64,000 bases of DNA from Calliopsis andreniformis (taxonomy: Eukaryota > Arthropoda > Insecta > Hymenoptera > Andrenidae), in the NCBI RefSeq assembly GCF_051401765.1, contig NC_135067.1:21075501-21139500 (forward strand), given 5' to 3'. Below the pieces are notes generated by a model, which saw only the letters and a list, made by a program, of their open reading frames with translations, was not told the DNA's origin and searched no databases. The translations under genes were made by a program, and so were the position numbers. Position 1 is the first letter of the stretch, and every line of letters starts with the position of its first letter. Shown here in pieces: positions 1-13,200 of this stretch.

Positions 1-1135
1 CCCAGAGTCGTCGGTGTCGAGTCTCAAGGCACAGGAGTCATCAGTGTCGTGCCTCGCGTCTCGATATCGCCAATATTGGCTCATGGAAACCCGCTATCGT
101 CGATATCGTGTTCGTCTTTCTAATCTCCCGGTCGTGTAGCTCATTTTAAACGTCTATCTCTGAATCTATCCCGCGGCAACCCCTTCCCATCTATCGCGGA
201 CCAGCCGAAAACGTGGCAACTCTCCCAAGATGGCTCGGTTTAATTAAAAGAAAACGCGCCTGGAGAACGTCGGAGCGTGAAAACTGTTCGGCTTTTTATT
301 TAAGGCGCGCCTCATGGAAAAGCCAAGTTTCCTTCTCGAGGCAGAGGAACTTCAGATATCGATTCTCGTCCGTTCGACGAAAGACTTCGACGTGCTTGCT
401 TTTTAAACAGCTCCTCGGCACGACGAACGATCGCCCAGATCCTCGGTCGACGTTCGACCAATCTCGAGGATACCTTCGACCAACCACCCCCGCTGCTTTT
501 TTGACAACACGATTTCTCTGCCGTGGAAATACATGTCCGATCGTTGCCTCCTCGTCGTCGTCGCTCGTTCGCGAGAACTTCTCGCGTCCTACCCTCCCCG
601 AGGCAAGAAGTTTGTTGGGGCATCGAATCGACTCGATTCTTTTTGCCTCGGAACGCTGTATGCTTTTGCGTAATAACACGTAGATACACTCCATTAGTTT
701 CAGAGCACGTTCCAGTTTTCTGGGACGCGTGCTCTCTCTGCCGTGTCTTTGATTATCTTCTACAGTGAAGAGGGAATTTCGAAACGAAAAACGTGTGCGC
801 TTATAGACTAGTAGTAATCGGTTTGTAGCCTTGAGTCAATATTTCTTCTCTCATAGAATGCTGATTAAATAATTACATAAAAATTCGAATTTTTAGTAAA
901 CGAAATATGTGTATCTTTTGCAGTTACCATTTCCGTGTCCTCTTTCAAGGGACCCGTAAATATCCTTGGTCGCGCAGCAAGATCCAGCTGTAAATTTCGA
1001 AAATGCCCTGAGCCACGCAATAACGAGGCTCATATTATTTATCACGCTCTTCTTTTATTGTCTTAACATGTAATACCGTCGAATTCCATGTATGTATGTG
1101 AGCCAAGCTGAACACACGTTTTGTTCTTGTTCCAG
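1..1135. other. Upstream sequence, probably intron of the same gene
   Basis: The exon at 1136 starts with one base that completes a codon, so at least one more exon must lie further left. I looked in 1-1135 for a CUB-like coding stretch ending in a phase-2 donor and saw none. Short open frames at 213-694 overlap on both strands and have simple composition with no domain. Bases 5-24 and 36-55 are loosely similar (AGTCGTCGGTGTCGAGTCTC against AGTCATCAGTGTCGTGCCTC), a small degenerate repeat. The exon's acceptor has a fair pyrimidine tract (TTTTGTTCTTGTTCCAG). Confidence 0.5.
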
Positions 1136-1248
1136 GATAAACGAAAAAACCACGAGATCCCAGTTTTTGGCGTACTTCAGCTTCTCGTCCAAAGCGAGCG
1201 CGTCCGTTGGCTGGCCAGTCAAGGGAGGAGATCCTGTTAACAACACTG
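1136..1248 (+). CDS. Exon a: end of a CUB domain plus linker
   Basis: The acceptor is TTGTTCCAG at 1127-1135 and the donor is GTAAGA at 1249. One base completes a codon from the previous exon, then 37 codons follow, then one base is left (phase 1). The peptide contains SQFLAYFSF at residues 8-16, which resembles the last beta strand of a CUB domain (pattern F-x-A-x-Y-x-F). A linker ending in DPVNNT follows. The leftover g joins aa of the next exon to give Glu, so the product reads NNT-E-CDWVYED. NNT is a possible N-glycosylation sequon. This is the first exon visible in the window; the rest of its CUB domain must lie in exons to the left. Support comes from the clean splice sites, the phase match and the CUB-like strand, not from a database search. 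Confidence 0.72.
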
Positions 1249-4200
1249 GTAAGAAAGAACATCCTCGTATTAATTTAATGATACTATTTACAACGTTTCT
1301 TCGCTTCTTCTCATCCTATCAAACTCTATTTCCCTTATATATTAATAAATACTTAATTCACTTAATCATGAAGCTCAGAAGGTTCCTGATTCGTATTTAT
1401 TATGTCCTGTATTTTACGTTTAATTAACATTCCTTTGAAATTCGGAATTGCAGGATCCTTTCATCATCCAGCGAGCAACGTAGAGCCACATAGCGAAATC
1501 ATAAGTCAATCAAACAATAGCATGTACACGAACCCTGCATAGCGCCGAATAAGAGCAGCCTCGGAATGACTGGGCGAATAGTAGTGGCTGGCAGATCAAA
1601 CATTGATCCAGCCAGTTACCGGCTTCATTACAGATAACTTTATCTCCTTGCCGAATATCACGCGATCCCATCATTGTCGAGTACATTTTCCAGAATAATA
1701 ACGCGACAAATCGACTCGAAATATATGTCAGTTATAATGTCAAGAAAAGTACCATAAAAACACGAACGATTCGAGCCAAAAACCTTCTATCCCTTCGCGA
1801 ATTCAATCAAGAAAGGATTCTCTGACCCTTCCAACCGCATAGTTCCGAACTCGGAGCTATTCCCAGTGAAGTAACGCGTCTCGTCCAACTGACCGCTGTC
1901 AAAGTACTCTCTCGCCATTGTTTGCAAGCGTTCGATCCACCGTGCACCGAAAATCCGTACAGAGAAACGTCTCTCCGATCGTCCTGGCGCGCCGTAGCCC
2001 ATACGCGAGGCGAGGTTGGCGAGAAGAGTCTTAGGAGGGGAAAGTTTCCCTAACAGACATTCTCGAGCGAAGGCATTCTTCTGTCGGCTGAAGTGAAATC
2101 CGAGGGAGAGAGAGAAAATGTGAGAAAGGCTCCGGTTTCAAGAACCCTCCTGCCCGACAAAGGAACGTTTGCACTCGACGTTAATTCCAGGACGGCCAGA
2201 GAAACCGGGCGTAGACGTCGCACAAGGGGCAGAGTGTCGCGAGGCAGAGGGATGGGGTCGGGGGTGGCAGTAGGGCGCGGTGGACGCGCGAATTTCCTTG
2301 CACAAACAGAACGGAGACGTAATTTCTCCCCTTGCTGGGGACGAAAATTACGCGAGCTTAAGTGCAGGTCAGAGCGGGGTTTAACCGAATAAGGGCAACG
2401 GGGTCGATTCAGACGCGGCGGGGTTAAAAGCGATAACGGGCCGAAGCTGGACCACCGATCCCGCAGGAACTTCTGCGAATCCCCCATTTTGAAAAGAGGT
2501 ATCGCGATATCGATACCCACGGGGTTGGCCTCCTATCCGCGGACGCCACAGCGCTGCCCGGTCGATGAAGGCTGTCTCGACCGAAAATTCGGTTACGCAG
2601 GGCTGCGGCGAGCTAGGGATAATGGCCTTAACGCCTCGCTTTGGCGATTCGTTCGCCTAGCCCGGCCGAAATGTCGGCGAATGATGATTACTTAAATGGT
2701 CCGGCCTAGGCGTGAATGGATATGCTCTGGAACGGCTCTTATTGGGGCGAGCTAGTTTAAACTGATGGACTTCAAGCTTGGGATTTGGATGGTTAGGGAA
2801 AATGGCTCGGTGCTGAGAGGAGTTTAGCGGAGGTAGTGTGTGATACTTAATTCGAGTAAAAAATTTGAATAATTGATGGAGATATTGCGTGAAGAAGTTT
2901 ACTCGCTTTGTGTTTAATGTTCGTTCTCTCAAGATATGAAGGATCAGTTTTTTGATAACTTTATGGAAATAAGCGGACAGAGGCTAGGAGCGGTGAAAAC
3001 TTAATAAGAATTAACAAGTGATTCCGAACTTTTGAATGTATAATGATTCTACTTTCAAATAGTAGTTACTCTCCGCTATCGCTATTTTAATACATTTTTG
3101 GCACATATTTCGCTTATGTTTTCTTCACAGATATGCAAATTTAAATTTCAATTTTAAGAGTACCATGAGAGCCTACAGTTCATAGCGCAAGTTTAATTGA
3201 GATCATTATACGCAATGGGAACCGCGCACTATTTCGTGGTCAAGTGGATAATCCGTATGGAAATTTTGTATTAGCAAAATTAATATCGAAACGGCATTTC
3301 GCGTGAAACTGCATGTTCTAAATTGGAAAATATTTCTATATTTTGGAGATGGACCATTGCATGATATCCGATTAATTCTAACTGGATAATGTTTCCTCCT
3401 ATGCAGCACTCTAATGCATTAACGTAAATTTTGCGCCTCTGAAGCTTTATGTTTGGAACAGCCGTGTAATAACGAAATAGATAGATACGATAATTCAGTT
3501 TATAAAACAAACAGGTATCAGTCTCCGATATCAGTCTCCTTCAATCCTTCCCATGGTGTTAGAATAATAACATATATCTCCTTCAAAAGCAATCACTCGA
3601 AGTTAATTGCTACCTTTTTAACAACAAATTTATTCAATATAAAATAAAAATGACTTCAAATTCAGTCTGTTAAAGCACCGCAATTTTACTATGCATCAAA
3701 TAATTTGTATGCACACGTAAATAACTACACGATATACAGCTCGATTATCGCTTCTGTAAGGCTGAAATTTGATAAAAATTTAACAACGTCCGCGGCAAAT
3801 AAACGCGAGCTCGTGTGGGCTAGTCAAAAGGATTCGATTTACGATTTTAATCGATGCATCGAAGGATATGCACCCGATAGCAGCGCCAATTATCTCTCCG
3901 TATTGTATTCCGCATGCATATTACCCACACGCACATTGCACAGCGCTGTGGGAACAATGAATAATTTATGGACATCGAAATTGAGCCTTACGCCACCGCC
4001 AACCGCGTTCGACCGATACGTCGGATTATTAACAACACGTCGAATTGAACTTCACCCGAAATGTGCAAAGCAAAAGCAGACGAAATCAAAAGTTTCGCCT
4101 TAAGCGTTGCCCAAAATGATCCATTGCAGTATCCGGTATCACGATCTCTGGTTACATCGATATCAGTTTTACAGTGATAGTATTTCAGCTTTTATGTCTT

Positions 4201-7200
4201 CCTATTTCCCGGAAATGTGGAATTTTCTGGTGAGACATGATTCGAGACACAATGTCCCAGCAAACCTGAAACTAACAATTCTACCTAAAGATGTTTACCA
4301 GTCTCAAGAAAAGATGCAGAAGCACTAAAAAGAAAATTAACAAGCTAAGTTAACTTATAAGAATTTTTGGACTTGTCTAATTCAAGGAACCATATTCTGC
4401 CTCTTCTACAAAAGACTCTACTATACTCTCAAGCACAAGAAAAGACGTTATCAACCCCTTCAGTAATCTTCCCGAAAGTAGTTCACAATGTTTTCCACGG
4501 ATTACCCCTTCTATCCAGACAATCAAGACTCAAATGCAAGAGTCTAATCCAGTCGAAAATCCTAAGCAAACGTTTTCACGAACCCTGTTCTACAGCAGGC
4601 TTAACGTGGAAAAAGTGAAGAATAATTTCTTCCCCCGAGGTAAAGGGAAAGTCATGCGCCACTTTAATATCCTGAAGTAGCAATAAGAAGAGTATTATTC
4701 ATAGACAGTCGCTGTGGAGCGGGCCCGTGCACACAGACAGCCAAGCGCCATGCAGCTATTTCGTGGCTGGCGTCATACGTTCCCGAGGAACGGATTTAAG
4801 GTTTCCTTTACAACGAGGGAGTAGACGGTGGCTTGGATGCTTCTATCGATAGGGAACTGTGGCGTGGCGGAATGAAGAGAGCTCGCTCCCCGTTTCACCG
4901 CAGCGCAGTGGCAATAAGAAAGGTAGAGAGCGGATGAGTTCGCGGTGGTAAAAGCAGCCCGGTGAAAGCTTCCCGTGCAGCCCGTCCACGTATAACGAGA
5001 CGACAACGATTCTCGATTATCCCTGGGAGAAAGCCCGGGACCTTCCATATGCGCGAGACGTACGATTCCTGTAGACGTGACTCCGCCCAGTCGGATGAAG
5101 CCTCTTTTTTGGCACCGTCCAAGACCCGACGCCCTTTATTGGGATTGCGGAAAGAGCCGGGAGACAGTGGGCCCGAAGGAAATCGGCGCGAATGAGGGAA
5201 GAAACGAACGGAAATGTCGCGCGCGCTTGGCAAACAGATCAATCGTTCGATCTCTCCCATCGTGGGATCCACCGCGTTTCTTCTCTGCCTTAATTCAATC
5301 TCGGCGTCTGCTACCGCCATGGACGAAGGGGAGAAGAATCGCATACCGCGAAAATCGTGTAAAAAAAGTGGTTCCTTTTTCGAGAGAAGGGTGACAACTC
5401 GCGACGGTGCCTCGGGTAATATTTCAACAGTTCTTGCGGGCTGACGCGTGGAAGTAGTATAAGTCGACGTTTGTCAGACCGGCCGGAGTGAGAGATCATC
5501 TGGTGAATCAGAGTGTTTTTGGGAGTCGCAGGAGAACGCGGAGATATTCGAGGGAATTGCAGCAGCTGAGACCGAGGCTGAAGAAAAACGAACCGTCAAG
5601 CGATTGACAAACAGATCAATCGCCTGGTTTTACGTATGCGATCCTTTTACCTACCGATTTGTTCCGGCAGCTTGGGACGGTTCGATGGCTACATTGGAAT
5701 GCGACGCTAAGCGATCTCACGTAGCGTGCCACCTTCGGAGAGAGAAATGCAACGCTACCACCGCGTGAAATATCAACTTTAAAGGTAAAAAGAAGGGTAA
5801 TACGAATTTTGAGAGTGTGGAGACTGGAATGAATCTAAGCAAAATTTATATAAAAATATGTATGTATATCTCAGACAAAAAAAATTAAGGAAAATTACGA
5901 TTTTTAAATTATATGGTCTTTTCCTGAATCTTTAGAGACTCATAAAATCGTTTCAAGAGCATTCTGCAGCTGTCAAGTTCACGCAACTTCTTCCCGAACT
6001 TGGGAATATATTTTTCTCACAACATGCGATTCTTCGATAGGCTGCTGCATAAATGTTCCTCTCTCACCGTTAAGAGGCTGTCATGTCATGACATTCGTCA
6101 GATTTCACTTCCAGAGATCTTCTACGAATCTTCCGTGTTAACGTCTTTTGCAAAGAATCTGGAGTGGAGATAAAATTCCTGTTCGATGGATCTTTTCACA
6201 CCGTGTTAAATGCATTTTCCAAATTAATTTAAAACAATCAATAAAATGGTCCAATACTTTTGATAAACAAATGTTTAACCTAAAATTGTGCAAATATGTT
6301 CAAACGATGGTATATAGCTTGGAAACTGGAATTGAATATTTATTAGACCTGGCTGCATTGTAATTTTAGAGTAAACATATTTTACCTACCATTGGAAAAC
6401 AAACTTTGTGTTTGATCCTTTCGCTAACAAAATATTTGCGGGTCGACAAAACAGGAAATGAAAAAACTTCAGTTATCTATACAGCTTCCGCTTTGGAAGT
6501 TAATATTGGAGGTTAATATGTATCTTTCAACCATAACCAGACGTCATAGGAGACGTACTCACTCCAGTAGTACAGATCAATAATTGTTGACCTTCAAGCC
6601 CATGTGGAACACGTCCGTAATTGTCGAATCTATTATACGTAAATGAAGGATCATAGAGAAGCTTTCATTACCATATATTCTATGTACATGTTTCCATTAT
6701 TCACTTCAAATTTTCTCTCGATTCATGCAAAGGAACTACATTCGCACAGAAATACGTCTACGGCATATTCATGACCATTAGACTGGTAAAAGTTCTCCCC
6801 GCTGTATCTCCTGCTCTGGCATCGAGAATAAACTTAAACATACAAAAGATAACGTAGAAGTTTCTTTTGGAAAAACAACAATGAAACTTGAATTAAAAAA
6901 AAGAACCGCACTATTATGAAACATTCTTTATCCCGCACTTGTTTCAAGATTAGAGAAAAATCCCTCTCTCTGTAAACATTCTTGTAATTGTTCTACTTTC
7001 TCTTTTATTTCTTGCTTATCTTATCGGGAAAAGGGATCCTTTAGAAAGGGTAGCCAAGTAATATCCTTGCTTGTTTCAGGTCAGATACTTCCGCAACTAT
7101 ACTACGCTAATTTTCGCTAAAAGATCGTTCTCCTGATTAATACGTTAAATTTTCATTAGACATTAAGAACTTAGCATACGAAATACTGTAGATTACATCG

Positions 7201-10200
7201 TCAAAACACATTCGCCCGAGAAAAACTCTGTTCCGCGAACAGCATCACGTTCGTTGCCATTTTTATTTCACAGAATCAATTCTGGTGCGTAACACGCAGC
7301 TTCATCAGAGCGAAAGTTAAATAAATTATGCGCGAGAATCCGTCGAGGCGGAAGGTCTGAAGTTCCTTTGTTTAATCGGCGTTGAACAATTTGAACGACG
7401 GGTCGCGCGATTCCAGCACGACAGAAAGGCGTAAAGGCAAACGTGGAAAATCCATTTTAATTACGACGACATGTTCGGTCACGATAAAAAGGAAAACGAA
7501 CGGAAGGAAAGGAAAAAAGAAGAACGAAATTAAGCGCCTTCGGACGCGAACAATTAGGTGGAAAAAAAACGAGCACGATTCAGCGCAGGAACCCGAAAGG
7601 GTGGGTTCGACCGTGAAAAAATATGCTAGAGGGTGGAAAAAAGGACTTCCAAGAATGCGGAAAGGCATTATATAAATTCATAGAACTGGACACATCCCAT
7701 CTCTAATGGGTGCGGCCATTATAACAGTTGCATCTGATGGATATACAAAACTGAACAAAGAAGCGCAAGAAGACGAAGAACTGTCCAGAAAGCGTAACAG
7801 CGATATGCTTCCATTTGTTTTACTTCCGTGGTAGGAAATAAAACGAGAAAAGTATGATAATACAAGAAAGTGCTTTTTTTCTCTTGACAAAAATTCCAAT
7901 CCGCTGTAGTATTTCGAACCAACTTGTGAATCAGTGGCACGATCACGCTATTACAAGGCGTTACACGTTCAAGTCACGGCTCCATCGTTACAAAAATATT
8001 GGAACGACGATCGTCCCGATTCGCGTATCAATATTGTGATTTTCCAACATCGACAAGGGAATAAATGGATAGGCGAAAAAAAGGAGAGAAAGAAAATTAC
8101 TTTTTCGTGTGGTATCGTGTTCTTTCCGGTTTCAAATTGATTTATACACCAGATTGCCGACGTTTTTTACTTGCCCTTGTTGACCTGCATTCGGCTAGGA
8201 AAAAGAAGAGAACAACGAGACGTCGCGTCGATTGGTAAATATGGCCCTCTACGCTAGAAAATATTTGTTTTCATGTCCCGACGCTTCTCTTCTGTACCTA
8301 AGCGGGCTATTCCGCGATCCTGGAGAATGACTCTTAAATTTGCCCACGGTTATACCTGTTCATCCTTTAGCGGAACGCACCAGTGCCAGGTGCCGCCGAT
8401 AAAAGCGTGATTCACGTTCCACGTTCATTCGCTGTTGCCCCTCCCTGCACGAACCCCTCTTTTTTCTCAATCATCGTCTCAGATCGACGAACCCCGGCAG
8501 TCTTGCTCCATAACTTCTCCTAATATCTGCACACCGAGGCTGCTCGATTAAAACGCGAACTGATATCGGCATACCGGGAAATTTAGAGCGAGTACTCTTT
8601 CACGTTCTCGTGTATCACGAATTTAAATTGAACGTCTAGCGTAATACACCTTTATCTAGGGCCTCGTAAATCTGTTACCTTTAATCTTGACTACGAGTGG
8701 TTTTTTGAGGAAAAATGTGTGTCGATGAATGAGAAGATTAATAAGTGAAATGTGTGTTTCGTGAGATTATTCTATTTTTGGGGATCAGTGTAAAATATTG
8801 GTTTTTTTAAGTAGATGCATCTGGATTGTATCATTGAGTTTGAACTGAATTTATACAGGTAAAGGTTTAATTTACAGTTTCATTGTAAGCAGTTTTTGCA
8901 TTTCAGTTTGTTAATTTTTACTTTAACATTTGTAGCTTCGCCGTTAACTTATTTATTTATCTTGTTGTAGCTGTAAAACAAAGTAGGTTTGGCCGGAAAC
9001 TGTAATTAGGTGAGCTCTTGTTCACCGTGAAACTAACATATACAGTCTCGTGTGTTTTCAGAATGTGACTGGGTGTACGAAGACACCGACTGTCACGACG
9101 GTTGCGTACTAGCCAGCCCCGGATATCCTGGCCTATATCCTCCCAACGTCCGGTGTCGGTACTTAATTACTTCCGGCCCACGGATGTCCATCGCAATTAA
9201 CTTCACTGCCGTGCTCCTCCCTTACAAGTAAGTACTCTCTTTAAAAGTTTCTCGTTCCACGACTTCTAATTTTAAATCTACTTACGTTTGCTTGAATAAA
9301 ATCATTTCCACTTTCGTTGAAGAAGAATTTAAAACATTAGGTCAAATGAACGTAATTATTCAAGACATCATTTTTAAATGAAATTCAAATTTAATGAAGG
9401 CTCTAGATTTTATTAAATGTCATACTAAATCATATGGTATTAAGTTTGGATTGATGGTTTAAGCATACGACTATCTAAGTTTAATGATGACTTTTGAAAA
9501 TTAACTTTAAACCTTACATTAAAGTATAATATTATAGTTATCAGATTTTGGTACGGAATTTTCTTAAAAAAGGCGACAAAACATGGAAAACGTGGTTTTA
9601 GTCTAGGATTAAAATTGTCGTGAATATTATAATTTCCGTAAATAGCATTTCCAGTCACCAACAGAGATTTCTGGCGCTAGACGCGTCTGCAAATATTGAA
9701 ATAACGCCTCTGTCCCCTCCAGAGAGATACTCGTAGAAGTCGCACCTTCTTCGTACTCGTTTCGAACCACAGCACAGCTAAGAGGCGGTCTTTCAAGAGC
9801 AAACTGTACATTTTAATGTCGTGACGACAGAGGAAACCAATTTCGTGCAAAGCTTTTGGGTTTTAAGTAGCGCAAAGCAAAGAAAGTCTTTCACAAAATG
9901 TAACAATACAGGGATGCTACAAAGTAATAAGCATCCATCTAACTCCTTTAAGGGTTAACATTTTTTATTAGTTTCTTAGAAAATATTTAACACAGATCCA
10001 ATGCATGTCAGTCATATCTTCGCACAAAATTTCTTCATCTCTTCATCTCTTCATCTCTTCATCTCTTCATCTCTTCATCTCTTCATCTCTTCATCTCTTC
10101 ATCTCTTCATCTCTTCATCTCTTCAACTCTTCATTTTTTCATAAGAGTGTCACTCACATTTCTAAAATCATTTGCATACTATTCCAAAAGTATTACAAAT

Positions 10201-13200
10201 ACCTACTAACCTTGAATTCGCTGTAGCAATAAGACATTAGCAATTTCTATCAACAGTCTCAATTAGTTTGAGGTAATCTTCACACGCGTAATCCAGATCC
10301 AGAGCGAAGAAGCCACGGTTACGTCGTTAATGAGCAGAGACTCGATACTCCCTGGTCTTACAGTAACTAGGTCGTGATTTGATGAACCGCCATCGACTTC
10401 CGCCACTCAGCGCTAAGATTCTCCGACTCCGTTAAAATTACCATACATACACGCCTAGAATAATGGACCGAAGTTACCGGACCGGTAAATTGTCGAAGTT
10501 CGAAAACGAGCGTTAGCTAGAACGAGGGGGGAACGTGGCTTTATACATATTCGTCGCGCAACAAAATACGAAAATAATTAAAATCACGCACGCGAAGAGG
10601 ATTGTAGGAAGCACGGGAACGCGCTGAAGCGAGACCATGCATATTCCTTCATTATTTTGCAAATAAGAAGCACACGTCTGCAGATTAAACGATATCAGTA
10701 GTTTTATTATTCCAAAACGTTAGGAGGAAGTGATTGCAATCCTCATCCAACTTGAATATTCACATCAAATTATCTGTAATATATAACACATTATGAACTT
10801 TTCAAGTAAAATAATTTAGGGATATAATTTAAACTATTCCAAGCGTTATGATGGAGTTCGAGCTCTAGTAACCATTACATATTCATCCTCAGAAACGTTC
10901 AAATCCTAGCAAATCCATATCACTAAAGCTAAGCCAACAATTACTAACGCCCTGAAATCGCGCGAAATAAATCATCTACCTACAACCTAAGCGGTATCCC
11001 ACGAAAGTTCCGATTCCCACGCGCTGAACTAACGTTTCCTCGCCACGAGAACGCACGTCTGATATTCAGTTAGCGGCAGTTGTTTACGGCCGCGCTAACG
11101 AGCAAGCCAGAACGAACAAGCAGCTCGACAAAGCGAAAGGGCAGATCATAATTTCCGTACACTGTGCCGGGGACGAAGGGCGGAGGGCGAAACTGAGAAA
11201 AAGGGAAATAATCACGGCAGAGGCGGGCGACGTCGGGGCTACTGGTTTTTTTCACCATCTTCATCGCTACGACTAGGTTTTTACGACACCGGCTGCTCGA
11301 AAGCACTTACATATGAGAAGCAGACGTCAAAAGTACACCGAGCACTTCCCTGCCCCTTTGAAACGCGAATACGCGCGTTCGCTCTCCATTCCGACCGCCC
11401 TTTCGCTTGTCTCTCCGTTCTACCCCCTCCCTTTCATTCTTCGACGTGACAGACAAAGGTATTGAAGCGCCGCTGTAATCCGTCGAAGACATCTCGCTGG
11501 GAAACATCGAAGCGGATGAGCTAGGGCGACCTGTTTCGACTCCTCCCCTTTGACGAAGGTCCTGCAGTGGGGACATCGATCTCTAAAGCTCATTTACGTT
11601 ATAGGATCTATTACGTCGGGCGAAAAGTCAGCAGGGTACAAAATAGTGACATGCGTTGTAATTTGCCTAGTTTTTCGTGGGGACCATTACCGTGATAGGA
11701 ATGAGTCTCGCGTGAGTTTGAGGATGGCTTCTTACAATTCGTTAGTGGAAACGGTTCTACGTTGATTGCTTTCTTTGCGTGATCGTGAACTTTTGTAGCT
11801 CTGCAAGCAGTTAGTGACACATGAGCAATTGTGCCATCACAGTTTTCTTTGTTTTTGGAAAATTAACGCCAGGAATGTGAGTCGTTCGTAATTCAGGATA
11901 TTGCAGCTGAGGGGTTCGTAACAGAAAGTACCCTCGTACATTTTTGTATTTTCTAAGAGAATTAAAAGTACTCTGGCATCTTACTTTTGTGAAATTTAAC
12001 AAGAGTTATTTTTGTTATGAATCCTCTAATTTTTAGATCCTGTAATTGATTCTCTGAGAATTTAGATCCATAACTTCTGTTTTATCTGTTTCGTACAAAG
12101 ATTTCGAGGTCGAAAGACGTTGTCACGCATTTTGAGTACCCCAAAATTTCTAAATCCCCACGGTACATAATTTTTAGTTTCCTCAGACCATGTCGGAATT
12201 GAAATCGTCTTTCTCCCTTCGGAAAAGATCAAAGGAACCGCTCACGAAAAATATTACAGCTGAAATATCTTGTGCAATCGTTCTTAGCGTCGAGCGCAAG
12301 AGCCGAAATCCGATTGCATTTTGACTTGACGGAAAGAAAACGTGCGAAAATCGTTCACCCTGGGAGTGTTGCATATGTGAATTTCATACAACACGGAATA
12401 TGCTTGGTATATCTTGAAAGCCAGACTTTCGGTATGCTGCGCACGGAATATCTTCTCAACCTTTGAAACCGAAAGGCCAATGGGAAAGTTCGTATACTTC
12501 CATCATTGATTCTGGCTTTTCAAACTTTCTTCTATCATTTCCCATCTGATCCATTTTTGTTTTTCAACCTCTTGCTTTTCTACATAACACACAAAGATAA
12601 TGAATTCTCGACATCATATGAATTCTCATATGTTATCGAATGATCCATGATACCATATATCAGTAGAAGAAAGCTTTCATACAGAGCTTCCCTTTCAAGC
12701 TTTCCAAAACCCTTCGCTTATATCTCAAGATGCGCGAACATCCAGTTAAGATTTCACGCCTACGATAAAATACATTTATGGAACCACTGGTTTCTCTGCA
12801 TTCCCACGACAGAGATAAATTTCCCATACTATTCGGGCCTCCTTTGGTATCTACACGGAACAGTAACATCCGAGTCCCAAAAATTCCCACAGGACGCATC
12901 TTATCTCGAGTTCAGTGTGGTCGAAACCCTCCAGCCCTTAACGCGTCTGCATCGAGTAACCAACCATCGTCATCGAAGCCACCCAGTTGAATTATCTGGA
13001 GAGAGAAGGTAGTAATAAATGTTTCCAGTTTGCCTCAGCAATTGGAATTGTCTGAACTTTCGTGGAAGTGACAATGTAGCGCGACATCACCAAAACGAAA
13101 CTTTCGATTCGTTACGGGTGACAATTGTCTTAAATTTTTTTGTAGTAACTCGCGGATCGGGAATTCTACAGCGCGATGCTAATTGAAATAGGCGAAATGG

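Larger units (their letters stand above)
1249..9061 (+). other. Intron a-b (7.8 kb)
   Basis: Bounded by GTAAGA and GTGTTTTCAG. A GC-rich stretch at about 1780-2680 is followed by AT-rich DNA at about 2800-4400, and another GC-rich stretch lies at about 4730-5560. Open frames occur on both strands in the GC-rich parts (for example 2050-2520 minus and 4895-5344 minus), but they overlap one another, lack domains and lack usable splice sites. A small inverted repeat is at 1585-1614. A single reverse-oriented copy of the 36-bp repeat motif (AAGTAGTATA with GTCAGAC) is at about 5453-5484. No nested gene or RNA gene was recognised. Confidence 0.7.

Noticed and set aside
213..694. Overlapping open frames on both strands near the left edge
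   Set aside because: Both strands are open over the same bases, which is typical of stop-poor, GC-richer DNA. No domain, no good donor in the phase needed by exon a.
2050..2520. 156-codon minus-strand frame in the first intron
   Set aside because: Arg/Pro/Ser-rich composition, overlapped by an open plus-strand frame, no domain and no splice context.
10005..10226. Ser/Leu/His-rich 73-codon frame
   Set aside because: It is simply the translation of the CTTCATCT microsatellite.
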